Part shown: one piece after another, positions 42,555 to 50,874 of the stretch
Position numbering within the stretch: position 1 is the stretch's first letter
Layout of the letters: each line of letters opens with the position of its first letter
NCBI GenBank assembly: GCA_949471785.1
Contig: CASWRE010000003.1
Coordinates: 62,001 to 126,000, forward strand
Origin: an uncultured Lachnospiraceae bacterium
GTDB lineage: Bacteria; Bacillota; Clostridia; Lachnospirales; Lachnospiraceae
Length of the DNA stretch: 64,000 bases
Direction of reading: 5' to 3'
The notes under the pieces: generated by a model
What the model was told of the DNA's origin: nothing
Databases searched by the model: none
What the model saw: the letters and a program-made list of their open reading frames with translations, nothing else
Position numbers and translations under genes: made by a program

Positions 42555-44261
42555 ATGGGAACAAAATTAAGTCGGCTTCTTGACCCGCGGGGTGTTCAGG
42601 AGCGCACGGTGATCACATTGGCGAAACGTCCGACACTGGAAGAGCTGAAGAAAGGAAAAATCCTGTTTTACAACAATACCAAGCTCGGATTCTGTCATTA
42701 TTATACGGTATTTGACCGCATCAAAGAGCGCCTGGAGGAGATCGGATGCGACCCGGCGAATTGGGTGGAATATACGGAGACGGTCCGCGGTAAAGACGCG
42801 GCCATGCTGGCCGAATATGCGGCCATGCTGGCAAAAGAAAAGCCCGTTGCGGCGATCACTGCTTTCGGCGATATGGGAACGTCGTCGTCCACAACGGTTC
42901 TTTCTATAGAAATCGAAAAACTGGGCATTCCCACGCTGTATATGACAGCGCCTCCAGGAACGGGCATCACCGAAGGCGTCGGGTTGTACCGCGCCGGCCA
43001 TCTGTGCATGTGCTCTGTGGATATCATGCAGGCTTCCACCGTTGAAGAAGTAGCCGCGGAAGTGGATAAGAAATGGGATTACATACTGGCGTCTCTGACT
43101 GCCAACGGAGAAGAGCTTGAGAAGCTGGCCGAGATAAAAGCGAAGATGGATCTTGTCGCTCCCCGGGCAGACGGCCTGCTGCCTCTGGAAGTGGAAGTGG
43201 ACGACGCCGCGGAAGCCGGCGCGGGACTGGAAGAGATTAACGACTTCTTTAACAAAGAGCACATCAGCGACGGCCTCCCGATCATTCCGCCGACCAGGGC
43301 GCGTTATGAGAAGATGATGGCATACTGCCCGTTTGACGAGGATCTGGTCCTCTGTAATCCCAGCGGCCCGTCCGGTAAGACCGTCACCGTTAAGGACGTG
43401 GCTGTTGCGGCCGTTATGGCGGGCTGCAAACCGAACGCTATGCCCGTTCTCGTCGCTGCCTTCAAAGCCCTCAATCATAAAGAGTATAATCTGAATCAGT
43501 CTGTGACGACTTCTCATCCGGGCGGAAATATGGTGATCGTATCGGGGCCGATCGCCCAGGAAATCGGTATTTCCGGTAAGCAGGGCTGCCAGGGGCCGGG
43601 ATGGCCGGCAAACGCGACGATCGGCCGCGCGATCAACCTGGTCATGATGAATATTTTCCGTTCCGTGCCGGGAGTATGTGATCTGGACTGTATCGCGTCC
43701 CAGGCCGAATTTACCTACTGCTTCGCAGAAGAGCCGGAACTGGCCCAGTGGAATATGATCAATGAAGATCATTTTGATTCGGAGACTACGACGGTATATG
43801 TACTGAAGGCGGAACCGCTTCACGACATCATTGATTTCCTGAGCCTGGACGGACATGATCTGCTGGATACCATCACGGCCTGCTGTACGACGCTGGGGTC
43901 CAACAATGCCTACATGCCGGGGCCGCTGGTGGTCTGCCTGACTCCGGATCACGGTATCATGCTGAAGAAAGCCGGTTATACCAAGGAAATGATTCAGGAG
44001 CATATCCATCAGTACGTGTATCATGAAGTGCCGATGGTCCGCAACAGAGGCCTGGTGCCGGTTCGTCCGAAAGAGTGGGACAACAGACATCCCCTGCCGG
44101 TAACCCGCTCCCCGAAAGATGTGGAAGTCGTCGTCATCGGCGGACGTGGCGGACACTCCGGAGTCATCCTTCCATGGGCCCTTCACAGTGAAGGCTGCGT
44201 GGAGCCGGTAGCTCTTCCGAATGGAAAAATTGCGAAATCTGTTTCAGAGTTTAAAAAATAG
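42555..44261 (+). CDS. UGSC-like/partner-domain fusion protein with degenerate redox motif
   Basis: 568 residues. The N-terminal ~210 residues resemble UGSC-family (seleno)proteins (LLDPRGVQERTV, then KKGKILFYNNTKLGFC), but the redox motif that gives the family its name reads MGTS at 107-110, with Sec/Cys replaced by Met and Cys by Ser. Residues ~225-568 match the large protein that often accompanies UGSC (VTVKDVAVAAVMAGCKPNAMPVLVAAF, GPGWPANATIGRAINLVMMN, VVVIGGRGGHSGV). Function unknown. AAAAGGAG precedes the ATG. It is the first enzyme-like gene after the importer, followed by a flavoprotein. Family call by recollection of its motifs; moderately sure. Confidence 0.65.
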   Translation: MGTKLSRLLDPRGVQERTVITLAKRPTLEELKKGKILFYNNTKLGFCHYYTVFDRIKERLEEIGCDPANWVEYTETVRGKDAAMLAEYAAMLAKEKPVAAITAFGDMGTSSSTTVLSIEIEKLGIPTLYMTAPPGTGITEGVGLYRAGHLCMCSVDIMQASTVEEVAAEVDKKWDYILASLTANGEELEKLAEIKAKMDLVAPRADGLLPLEVEVDDAAEAGAGLEEINDFFNKEHISDGLPIIPPTRARYEKMMAYCPFDEDLVLCNPSGPSGKTVTVKDVAVAAVMAGCKPNAMPVLVAAFKALNHKEYNLNQSVTTSHPGGNMVIVSGPIAQEIGISGKQGCQGPGWPANATIGRAINLVMMNIFRSVPGVCDLDCIASQAEFTYCFAEEPELAQWNMINEDHFDSETTTVYVLKAEPLHDIIDFLSLDGHDLLDTITACCTTLGSNNAYMPGPLVVCLTPDHGIMLKKAGYTKEMIQEHIHQYVYHEVPMVRNRGLVPVRPKEWDNRHPLPVTRSPKDVEVVVIGGRGGHSGVILPWALHSEGCVEPVALPNGKIAKSVSEFKK

Positions 44262-44280
44262 AGAGGAAGGGACGTAGATC

Positions 44281-45750
44281 ATGGGATACGAAACGAAATA
44301 TGACGTCGTCGTCTGCGGCGGCGGTACTTCCGGCTTTGCGGCGGCGATTGCCAGCGCCCGGGGCGGCGCAAAAACATTATTGATCGAAAAAACCGGTGTT
44401 CTGGGCGGACAGATGAGTCTTTCCGGCCCTCCCGGATTTGCCTATGCCAGGCTTTTCAATATGAAAGGCGAGAGAGACGTCGCCGGTATCGTGAAAGAGA
44501 CTTACGACAGGCTCCTTGCCCAGGGACATGCTCTTCCTGAGTGGAGATCGGATATCCGCGCCAGGGCCGGGTACACGTTTTCTTACATCGACCCGGACTG
44601 GTGGGTGATGATGGCGTTTGAGATGTGTGAAGAAGAGGGGGTGGAGCTGCTTCTGGATTCGCTGGTCGTGGGTGTTGAGAAAGAGGGAGATACTGTCACA
44701 GGCGTTGTGGTGGAGAATGCCAACGGGCGCAACACGATCAGCGGACAGATCGTCATTGACTGTACCGGCGAGGGATATGTGTCCATGCAGGCCGGTGCGG
44801 AAACGGCATGCGTGGACAGAGAGACCGTACAACCTCACACGCTGGCGTTTACCGTCGACGGCGTTGACTGGGACAAGTTGCTGTGGTATATCCGCACCAA
44901 TCCGGAACAGTTCTCCTTCAAACAGCTCATTTTCCCCTATGAGGATGCCAATACGAGGGAAGACGTTCTTGAATATTACCGGAAGTGTTATAAAGTAACA
45001 GATCTTGGCGAACTCATGGGCTTTTATGAACTGCGGGATATGGCGTTCAAAAACGGCGACTGGCATCCGTATTCCGGCGCGGGTTTCTTCCTGACGCCAA
45101 AGGAAGGAGGGCATATTCAGGCCCATTTCCAGCATTCCTCCCAGGTTGACCATGCGCTGCCCACAGACGCGTGGGATCTGACACGCTGTAATATCGAGTG
45201 TCGTAAACAGAACAAGATCGCCTGGAATTTCTTTAAAAAATATGTCCCCGGATTTGAGCATGCCTATATCACCAGGACGTGTACGGAGCTTCGGCTTCGC
45301 GAAGGCCCGAGGATCGTAGGCGAATATGTGCTGACCCGCGACGATGTGGAGGCGGCCCGGCAGTTTGAAGACACCATCGGGAAATCCTCTTTCAAGGCGG
45401 GCGGATATCATGTGGCCGGTATGGATACGCTTTCTGTTGTGGCCGGAAAAGATCAGAAACATAATGATCTGGCATTTCCGAAAGACGGAAAATCCTATGA
45501 TATCCCGTACAGATGCCTGATTCCGAGGAAAATTGAAAATCTTCTGGCTGCGGGAAAATGTGTCTCTACGGACAGGCCGGCGTATCTCAGATATCTGCAC
45601 CAGACTATGGTAACCGGGCAGGCTGCGGGCGCGGCTGCGGCGCTTTCCGTGAAAAAAGGCAAGACTCCGAGAAAGCTGCAGGAGGATATCCGGGAGCTTC
45701 AGCAGATTCTGCTGGATCAGGGAGCGGTTTTGTTTGAAACAAAAATCTGA
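44281..45750 (+). CDS. FAD-dependent oxidoreductase
   Basis: 489 residues. The N-terminal dinucleotide-binding motif VVVCGGGTSGFAAAIASARGG and an early LLIEKTGVLGGQMSLSG mark the FAD-dependent oxidoreductase group (PF12831-like), while LLAAGKCVSTDRPAYLR near the C terminus closes the FAD site. No Fe-S motif, no signal peptide. The substrate is unknown; oxidation or reduction of a C-C bond is likely from the family. GAGGAAGG precedes the ATG; 19 bases after the UGSC-like gene. Confidence 0.85.
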   Translation: MGYETKYDVVVCGGGTSGFAAAIASARGGAKTLLIEKTGVLGGQMSLSGPPGFAYARLFNMKGERDVAGIVKETYDRLLAQGHALPEWRSDIRARAGYTFSYIDPDWWVMMAFEMCEEEGVELLLDSLVVGVEKEGDTVTGVVVENANGRNTISGQIVIDCTGEGYVSMQAGAETACVDRETVQPHTLAFTVDGVDWDKLLWYIRTNPEQFSFKQLIFPYEDANTREDVLEYYRKCYKVTDLGELMGFYELRDMAFKNGDWHPYSGAGFFLTPKEGGHIQAHFQHSSQVDHALPTDAWDLTRCNIECRKQNKIAWNFFKKYVPGFEHAYITRTCTELRLREGPRIVGEYVLTRDDVEAARQFEDTIGKSSFKAGGYHVAGMDTLSVVAGKDQKHNDLAFPKDGKSYDIPYRCLIPRKIENLLAAGKCVSTDRPAYLRYLHQTMVTGQAAGAAAALSVKKGKTPRKLQEDIRELQQILLDQGAVLFETKI

Positions 45751-45800
45751 TCATAAAGGGTTACTATTCGCAGGACCGTGGACGGTAACAGAAAACTGTG

Positions 45801-45833
45801 CGGCTTCTTGAGAGGGGAAGCCGTACTTTTGTT
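45801..45833 (+). terminator. Internal hairpin before ubiX (attenuator-like)
   Basis: Arms CGGCTTC (45801-45807) and GAAGCCG (45817-45823), followed by TACTTTTGTT. A weak terminator within the gene cluster that could lower expression of the UbiX-UbiD part. Confidence 0.5.
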
Positions 45834-45850
45834 AAAAGGATGGGCGGCAG

Positions 45851-46438
45851 ATGAACAGACGGATTATAGTGGGTGTTACCGGCGCCAGCGGTATAGATGT
45901 GGCGTACGAAGTGCTGAAATTGATTGCGGAGGCGGACGGCTTTGAAAGCCATTTGGTCATGTCGGACAGCGCGAAGCGCACGATGGAGCTGGAATGTACG
46001 TATGGTCAGGATACGCTGGAAGGGATGGCGGACGTAGTCTATCCTAATGACAGGATCGAAAGCAGGATCGCCAGCGGGACATTCAAGACAGAGGGCATGA
46101 TTATTGTTCCCTGCAGCATGAAGACCGTAGCGGGAATTTCCGGCGGTTTTAGCGATTCTCTCCTGCTTCGGGCGGCGGACGTGTCGCTCAAAGAGAGAAG
46201 AAAGCTGGTATTGGCGGTCAGGGAAACACCGTTTAACGGTATTCATCTTCGAAATATGAAAAACCTGTGGGACATGGGGGCGGATATACTGCCGTTGATG
46301 ATGACTTTTTACAATAAACCGGAGACGATCCGGGATATGGCGCGTCATATGGCCTGTAAATGTGTGGAACGGATGGGAATCGATCCGGAATGCTTCAAAC
46401 GGTGGCAGACGGTCCGTTCTGCAGAAAGGATACGGTAA
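45851..46438 (+). CDS. ubiX: UbiX-type flavin prenyltransferase
   Basis: 195 residues. The N terminus IIVGVTGASGIDVAYEVLK, GMIIVPCSMKTVAGISGGFSDSLLLRAADVSLKERRKLVLAVRETPF and the C-terminal NLWDMGADILPLMMTFY are UbiX hallmarks. It joins dimethylallyl phosphate to FMN to make prenylated FMN, the cofactor of UbiD. GGATGGGCGG lies before the ATG. The UbiD partner is two genes on. Confidence 0.93.
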   Translation: MNRRIIVGVTGASGIDVAYEVLKLIAEADGFESHLVMSDSAKRTMELECTYGQDTLEGMADVVYPNDRIESRIASGTFKTEGMIIVPCSMKTVAGISGGFSDSLLLRAADVSLKERRKLVLAVRETPFNGIHLRNMKNLWDMGADILPLMMTFYNKPETIRDMARHMACKCVERMGIDPECFKRWQTVRSAERIR

Positions 46439-46480
46439 GCGATAGTTTGGCGTTGAACGGCAAGGAGGTGAAAAATATTT

Positions 46481-47467
46481 ATGATGATCAGACCGAGAGA
46501 TAATGTGCTTTTGGCCATGAAGCATGAGGAACCGTACTGGATTCCCAATAATGTCACGGACTGCGATATTGTTTTACAGCAGGCGGTTCAGGAGCGTTAT
46601 GAGGGAAGGACAGAGGGAAAGGATGAATTCGGCGTAGAGTACATATACGACGAAGAATCCCGGGGGCCGGTTGTCCGGCCCGGCTACAGAGCTTTTCAGG
46701 ATATTGACAAGTGGCATGACCTGATATTCCCGGATCTGGAGAACCGTGACTGGGAGGCTCTGGCCGCGAAAGATACGGCGAGATGGGACAGGGAAAATAA
46801 GTTTTCCATTGTGCAGATGTACAACGGTATGTTTGAGCGCGCCCATATTATGATGGGGTTTCAGGAGGTGCTTATGGCTCTTCTGGAGGAACCGGAGGAA
46901 ATGGCTGAATGGTTCCGTGTGTTCACCGATTACCGGTGCGGGCTGATCCGGAAAATCGCCCGGTACTATAAACCGGATGCGGTGATGGTTTTCGACGATT
47001 ACGGTGCAAAGGAGTCCATGATGTTCAGCCCGGCAATCTGGCGTGATATGATCAAACCGCAGCTGAAGAGAATGGTGGATACGGCCCACGATTGCGGGTT
47101 GTTTTATATCCTGCACGGATGCGGATATTACAAACCGGTTTTTCCGGATATCGTCGAGTTGGGTGTAGACGGGGTCCATCCGGTTCAGGTAAGCAATAAT
47201 CCCGGGGAGCTGAAGGACAAATACGGCAGGGATATCTGCTTTTGCGGCGGTTTTGATAATGTGGATATTCTGGATCATGAGAAGTGTACCGCCGAACAGA
47301 CACGGGAGGAAGTAAGGCGGGTGTTGACAGAGCTGGCCCCCGGAGGAAGCTATCTGGCATGGAGGTCTTTTTTGATCACGCATCCGGATGTATTTATGGA
47401 CGAATACTGGAAGATCGTGGGCCCCCAGAAAGAGGCGGCGCTGGCGAAAGCCGCTTTGTTTCACTAG
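46481..47467 (+). CDS. URO-D family protein (cobamide methyltransferase-like)
   Basis: 328 residues. The fold family includes uroporphyrinogen decarboxylase and MtaA/corrinoid methyltransferases. The potential zinc-site residues HGCG (near 208) and CFCGGFDN (near 250) favour the methyltransferase branch, as does the absence of other haem genes. GGAGGTG precedes ATG 46481 (ATG 46484 also possible). No corrinoid protein gene is visible nearby. It might transfer a methyl group released from the substrate, for instance by O-demethylation (inference). Confidence 0.75.
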   Translation: MMIRPRDNVLLAMKHEEPYWIPNNVTDCDIVLQQAVQERYEGRTEGKDEFGVEYIYDEESRGPVVRPGYRAFQDIDKWHDLIFPDLENRDWEALAAKDTARWDRENKFSIVQMYNGMFERAHIMMGFQEVLMALLEEPEEMAEWFRVFTDYRCGLIRKIARYYKPDAVMVFDDYGAKESMMFSPAIWRDMIKPQLKRMVDTAHDCGLFYILHGCGYYKPVFPDIVELGVDGVHPVQVSNNPGELKDKYGRDICFCGGFDNVDILDHEKCTAEQTREEVRRVLTELAPGGSYLAWRSFLITHPDVFMDEYWKIVGPQKEAALAKAALFH

Positions 47468-47517
47468 AGCATTGTTCAGATACGCTCTAAAGTAAAAAGA
47501 AAGAGAGGAAGCCTGGT

Positions 47518-48990
47518 ATGGCGGATATATATAGCCTAAGAGAGGCGATTGAGTTTTTGAAAACGGTACCCGAACAGTATGCGCAGACGGACGTGGAGGC
47601 GGACCCGGTCGCGGAAATCGCGGGGATCTATCGTTATGTGGGTGCGGGCGGTACGGTGATGCGTCCGACAAAAAAGGGTCCTGCCCTGCAATTTAATAAA
47701 GTAAAAGGACATCCAGACGCAAAGGTTCTGATCGGGCTTCTGGCCACCCGGGAACGGGTGGGGCTGCTTCTGAACGAGAAGCCGGAGAAGCTGGGCTTTG
47801 CCCTGAATGAAGCGGTGAAGAATCCGGTGCCGCCGGTCGTTATTCCCAATGAAAGGGCGGTATGTCAGGAGGTAAAACATTTTGCAACAGAGGAAGGGTT
47901 TGATATCCGGAAGCTGCTTCCGGCGCCGACGAATACGCCGGAAGATGCGGGCCCCTACATTACCATGGGGATATGTTATGCGTCCGATCCGGATGACGGG
48001 AGCGTTTCCGATATTACCATTCACCGGTTATGCCTGCAGACAAAAGATGAGATATCCATGTATTTTGTGCCGGGAGCCAGACATCTTGCCGTGTTCCGCG
48101 AGAAAGCGGAGCAGGCCGGGAGGCCGCTTCCGATCTCCATCAGCGTCGGCGTAGATCCGGCCATTGAAATTGCCGCGTGCTTTGAGCCGCCGACAACACC
48201 TCTCGGGTACAATGAGCTCCAGGCGGCCGGCGCGCTGAGGAAGCGGCCTGTGGAATTGACACAGTGCCTTACGATCAATGAAAAATGCATCGCAAACGCG
48301 GAATATGTCATAGAGGGAGAACTGATCCCCAACAGCTATATCCGGGAAGATATAACGACAAACAGCGGTAAAGCCATGCCGGAGTTCCCGGGCTACACGG
48401 GGGCGGCCAATCCGTCGGTCCCGTTAATTAAGGTAAAAGCCGTCACACACAGACGGAATCCGGTTATGCAGACCTGTATCGGGCCCAGTGAAGAGCATGT
48501 AAATATGGCGGGGATACCCACGGAGGCAAGTATATTGCAGATGGTGGAAAGGGCCATGCCCGGTAAACTGAAAAACGTATATTGCTGTTCGCCGGGAGGC
48601 GGAAAATATATGGCAGTTCTCCAGTTTCAGAAAAGCGTACCCAGCGACGAGGGGAGACAGCGCCAGGCGGCGATTTTGGCGTTTGCGGCTTTTTCCGAAC
48701 TGAAACATGTGATCCTGGTCGACGAGGATGTGGACCCCTTTGATATGAACGACGTGATATGGGCGCTGAACACACGGTATCAGGGAGATATAGATACTAT
48801 CTTTATTCCGGGCGTCAGATGTCATCCCCTGGACCCGAGTCAGAAGCAGGAATATAATCTGAATTTCCGTGACGACGGTCTTTCCTGCAAAACAATTTTT
48901 GACTGTACCGTTCCCTTTGAACAGAAAAAACGGTTCCGGAGATCGCAGTTTATGGAGTTGGATTATAAGAGATGGTGTCCGGATCTGTAA
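47518..48990 (+). CDS. ubiD: UbiD-family prenyl-FMN decarboxylase
   Basis: 490 residues, usual for UbiD. The presumed E-R-E active-site set is present: Arg170 (ITIHRLCLQ), Glu266 or Glu268 (YVIEGEL) and Glu289 (MPEFPGYTG). Other hallmarks are VPGARHLAVFREKA and GVDPAIEIAACFEPP. It reversibly decarboxylates aromatic or alpha,beta-unsaturated acids using the cofactor made by UbiX. GAGAGGAAG precedes the ATG. UbiX, UbiD and an LpdD-like chaperone within 5 kb indicate a complete maturation set; substrate unknown. Confidence 0.92.
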   Translation: MADIYSLREAIEFLKTVPEQYAQTDVEADPVAEIAGIYRYVGAGGTVMRPTKKGPALQFNKVKGHPDAKVLIGLLATRERVGLLLNEKPEKLGFALNEAVKNPVPPVVIPNERAVCQEVKHFATEEGFDIRKLLPAPTNTPEDAGPYITMGICYASDPDDGSVSDITIHRLCLQTKDEISMYFVPGARHLAVFREKAEQAGRPLPISISVGVDPAIEIAACFEPPTTPLGYNELQAAGALRKRPVELTQCLTINEKCIANAEYVIEGELIPNSYIREDITTNSGKAMPEFPGYTGAANPSVPLIKVKAVTHRRNPVMQTCIGPSEEHVNMAGIPTEASILQMVERAMPGKLKNVYCCSPGGGKYMAVLQFQKSVPSDEGRQRQAAILAFAAFSELKHVILVDEDVDPFDMNDVIWALNTRYQGDIDTIFIPGVRCHPLDPSQKQEYNLNFRDDGLSCKTIFDCTVPFEQKKRFRRSQFMELDYKRWCPDL

Positions 48991-49046
48991 GAGCGGCCCG
49001 TCAGAACAGAGTTGTGCGTGATGGATAGAATATAGGAGGTTAAACG

Positions 49047-50297
49047 ATGGCAAAGAGAGTATTGGAAAAATACAGACCAATCAATGTGAAAGGGTATGTG
49101 TATGTAGGGAAGGGTTCCGTCACCGTGATCCCGAAGATTTGTAAGGATGAGGGGTGGGAAAAGGTCCTTCTGGTAATCGATCCGGGCGTCCTGAAAGCGG
49201 GCGGGGCGGACGGGATTATCAAAATCGTGGAAGGCGCGGGGATCGCTTATCAAATTTATTCGGAAATCAAACCGAATCCGCTGCAGTCGGATATAGAAGG
49301 AATCGGACTGAAAATGTATCGTGAAATGCATGCGGACGCCATGATTGCCGTGGGCGGCGGTTCTGCCATGGACAGCGCCAAAGGTATTGCCATGATCGGG
49401 GAGAGTGATAAGACGATTGACGAAATTGAGCCGATCCTGTTTAACATGTCTCCGAACGCTCCCTGTCCGTGGAAAACGTACCCGATGATCTGCATCCCCA
49501 CGACGTGCGGCACGGGGTCGGAGGTTATCCGCAACGCGGTTATTACCGATTCCAGGGGACACAAAATGGTTCCGAAGCATGACTGTATTCTTCCGCAGTA
49601 TGCGATTGAGGACCCGGATCTGCTGGCGACGCTGCCGGCCCATGTGGCGGCGGCTACGGCTATGGACGCCCTGGTGCAGGCCATCGAGTCCTATGTATGC
49701 CGTGCGGCTACAGAATTTTCGGAGATGTGCGCGCTGCGCGCCGTAGAGCTGATCGGGCCCAATATCGTAAGGTATGTCCGCAATCCTGCCGAGGAAGATG
49801 CGGCGGATGCGATCTGCAGGGGCGCCATGTTTGCCGGATTTTCCTGGAACTGCGCTTCTATCGCGCAGATCCACGCTTCCAATCATCCGATTACGGAGCT
49901 GTTGCACATATCCCATGGCGATGCCTGCGCAATCCTGCTGCCGTGGTTTGTGGAGTGGAACGGTGAGAACAAAAAGGAGAAATTCTGGAAAGTATTCAAT
50001 GCCATGTGGCCCACGGAGACGGTTGCGTATAAAGATTTCGATCTGGCTGTCATGGTAAAGAAATTAATGAAGCTGAATTATGACTTAAATATCATGAATA
50101 ATATGACCATGGATGAGTATGCCAAATCCCGCGGTATAGAGGGCGGATGTCCGGATGAGCTGTGCGACAGAATCGTAGATATGCAGTTTGCGGGCCGTGA
50201 TCTTCCGAGCTATCCGAGGAAAACGTCGGATGAGGAGATGAAAAAAGCCCTCCGCGACGTCAATCATGGCAAGTATATCTATAAGCCGGCCGAGTGA
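49047..50297 (+). CDS. Iron-containing (group III) alcohol dehydrogenase, variant metal site
   Basis: 416 residues. The NAD(P)-binding motif AVGGGSAMDSAKG (101-113), PTTCGTGSEV (151-160) and the metal region IHASNHPITELLHISHG (275-291) are clear. In group III enzymes the metal ligands are usually Asp, His, His, His; here Asp207, His276 and His290 are present, but the ligand in the DALxH motif is Gln211 (MDALVQAIES). Reaction: alcohol/aldehyde or keto-acid interconversion. GGAGG precedes the ATG. Last rightward gene of the catabolic cluster. Confidence 0.88.
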   Translation: MAKRVLEKYRPINVKGYVYVGKGSVTVIPKICKDEGWEKVLLVIDPGVLKAGGADGIIKIVEGAGIAYQIYSEIKPNPLQSDIEGIGLKMYREMHADAMIAVGGGSAMDSAKGIAMIGESDKTIDEIEPILFNMSPNAPCPWKTYPMICIPTTCGTGSEVIRNAVITDSRGHKMVPKHDCILPQYAIEDPDLLATLPAHVAAATAMDALVQAIESYVCRAATEFSEMCALRAVELIGPNIVRYVRNPAEEDAADAICRGAMFAGFSWNCASIAQIHASNHPITELLHISHGDACAILLPWFVEWNGENKKEKFWKVFNAMWPTETVAYKDFDLAVMVKKLMKLNYDLNIMNNMTMDEYAKSRGIEGGCPDELCDRIVDMQFAGRDLPSYPRKTSDEEMKKALRDVNHGKYIYKPAE

Positions 50298-50319
50298 CAG
50301 CATGGGCGAAATACAGACA

Positions 50320-50344
50320 GGTCTGCGCATTCTTTGCGCAGACC
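50320..50344. terminator. Hairpin between convergent ADH and LpdD-like genes
   Basis: GGTCTGCGCA and TGCGCAGACC form a perfect 10-base stem with a 5-base loop. No T-run on either side, so it is a weak or Rho-assisted terminator. Confidence 0.5.
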
Positions 50345-50359
50345 GCAGCGTGATACCGT

Positions 50360-50704
50360 TCATATTCGCTCCAGAACAGTATGGAGAAGAGCGTCAGTTG
50401 TGTCCAGGATCGTCTGTATCTGTTCTCTTGAAATCTGATCATAGTGAATTCCGGCAGAAACGACAACGGCTGTCCGGGTTTTTTTGTGTATTTCCGCAGC
50501 CCATGTATTGGCAATAATATCGTCCCTGTGTCCGGGAAAGCAGTGCGATACGGCATTCCCCCGGGAATCCATGACGCACACGGCTCCGATGTGGGGCCGG
50601 TCGCCGCCGGAAATTAATAATTGGACGCCTTCTGCGGTATTTAGCACGACCACCTGCAGGGGTTTATGGAAAAGCTGAATTTGCAGTTCGGTTTTGTTAA
50701 GCAT
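50360..50704 (-). CDS. LpdD-like prenylated-flavin chaperone
   Basis: 114 residues. GGDRPHIGAVCVMDS, CFPGHRDDIIANTWA and TAVVVSAGIHYDQISREQI match the small LpdD-type proteins that accompany some UbiD enzymes, such as gallate decarboxylase LpdC, and help load prenyl-FMN. AGGAGA precedes the ATG at 50704 on the leftward strand. It converges with the alcohol dehydrogenase and diverges from the LysR gene, suggesting the LysR may control both sides. Confidence 0.75.
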   Translation of the reverse strand: MLNKTELQIQLFHKPLQVVVLNTAEGVQLLISGGDRPHIGAVCVMDSRGNAVSHCFPGHRDDIIANTWAAEIHKKTRTAVVVSAGIHYDQISREQIQTILDTTDALLHTVLERI

Positions 50705-50874
50705 GCGTGATATTCTCCTGTGACAGAAAACGGTAGTGTAATTTGCTTTTATTTCTGCTATAATTATAAAAAACGTAAGTTATCCAGATGAAAGCTGCAC
50801 TGTGTCTGAAACCGGTCCAAATAAATCTGCCTGCGGCAAAAAGGATTCCGGGGTACATTAGAGAGAAGGAAGCC

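Noticed and set aside
42567-44186. 539-codon leftward frame opposite the UGSC-like gene
   Set aside because: Shadow of a strong rightward coding gene; His/Arg-rich composition typical of antisense frames in GC-rich genes.
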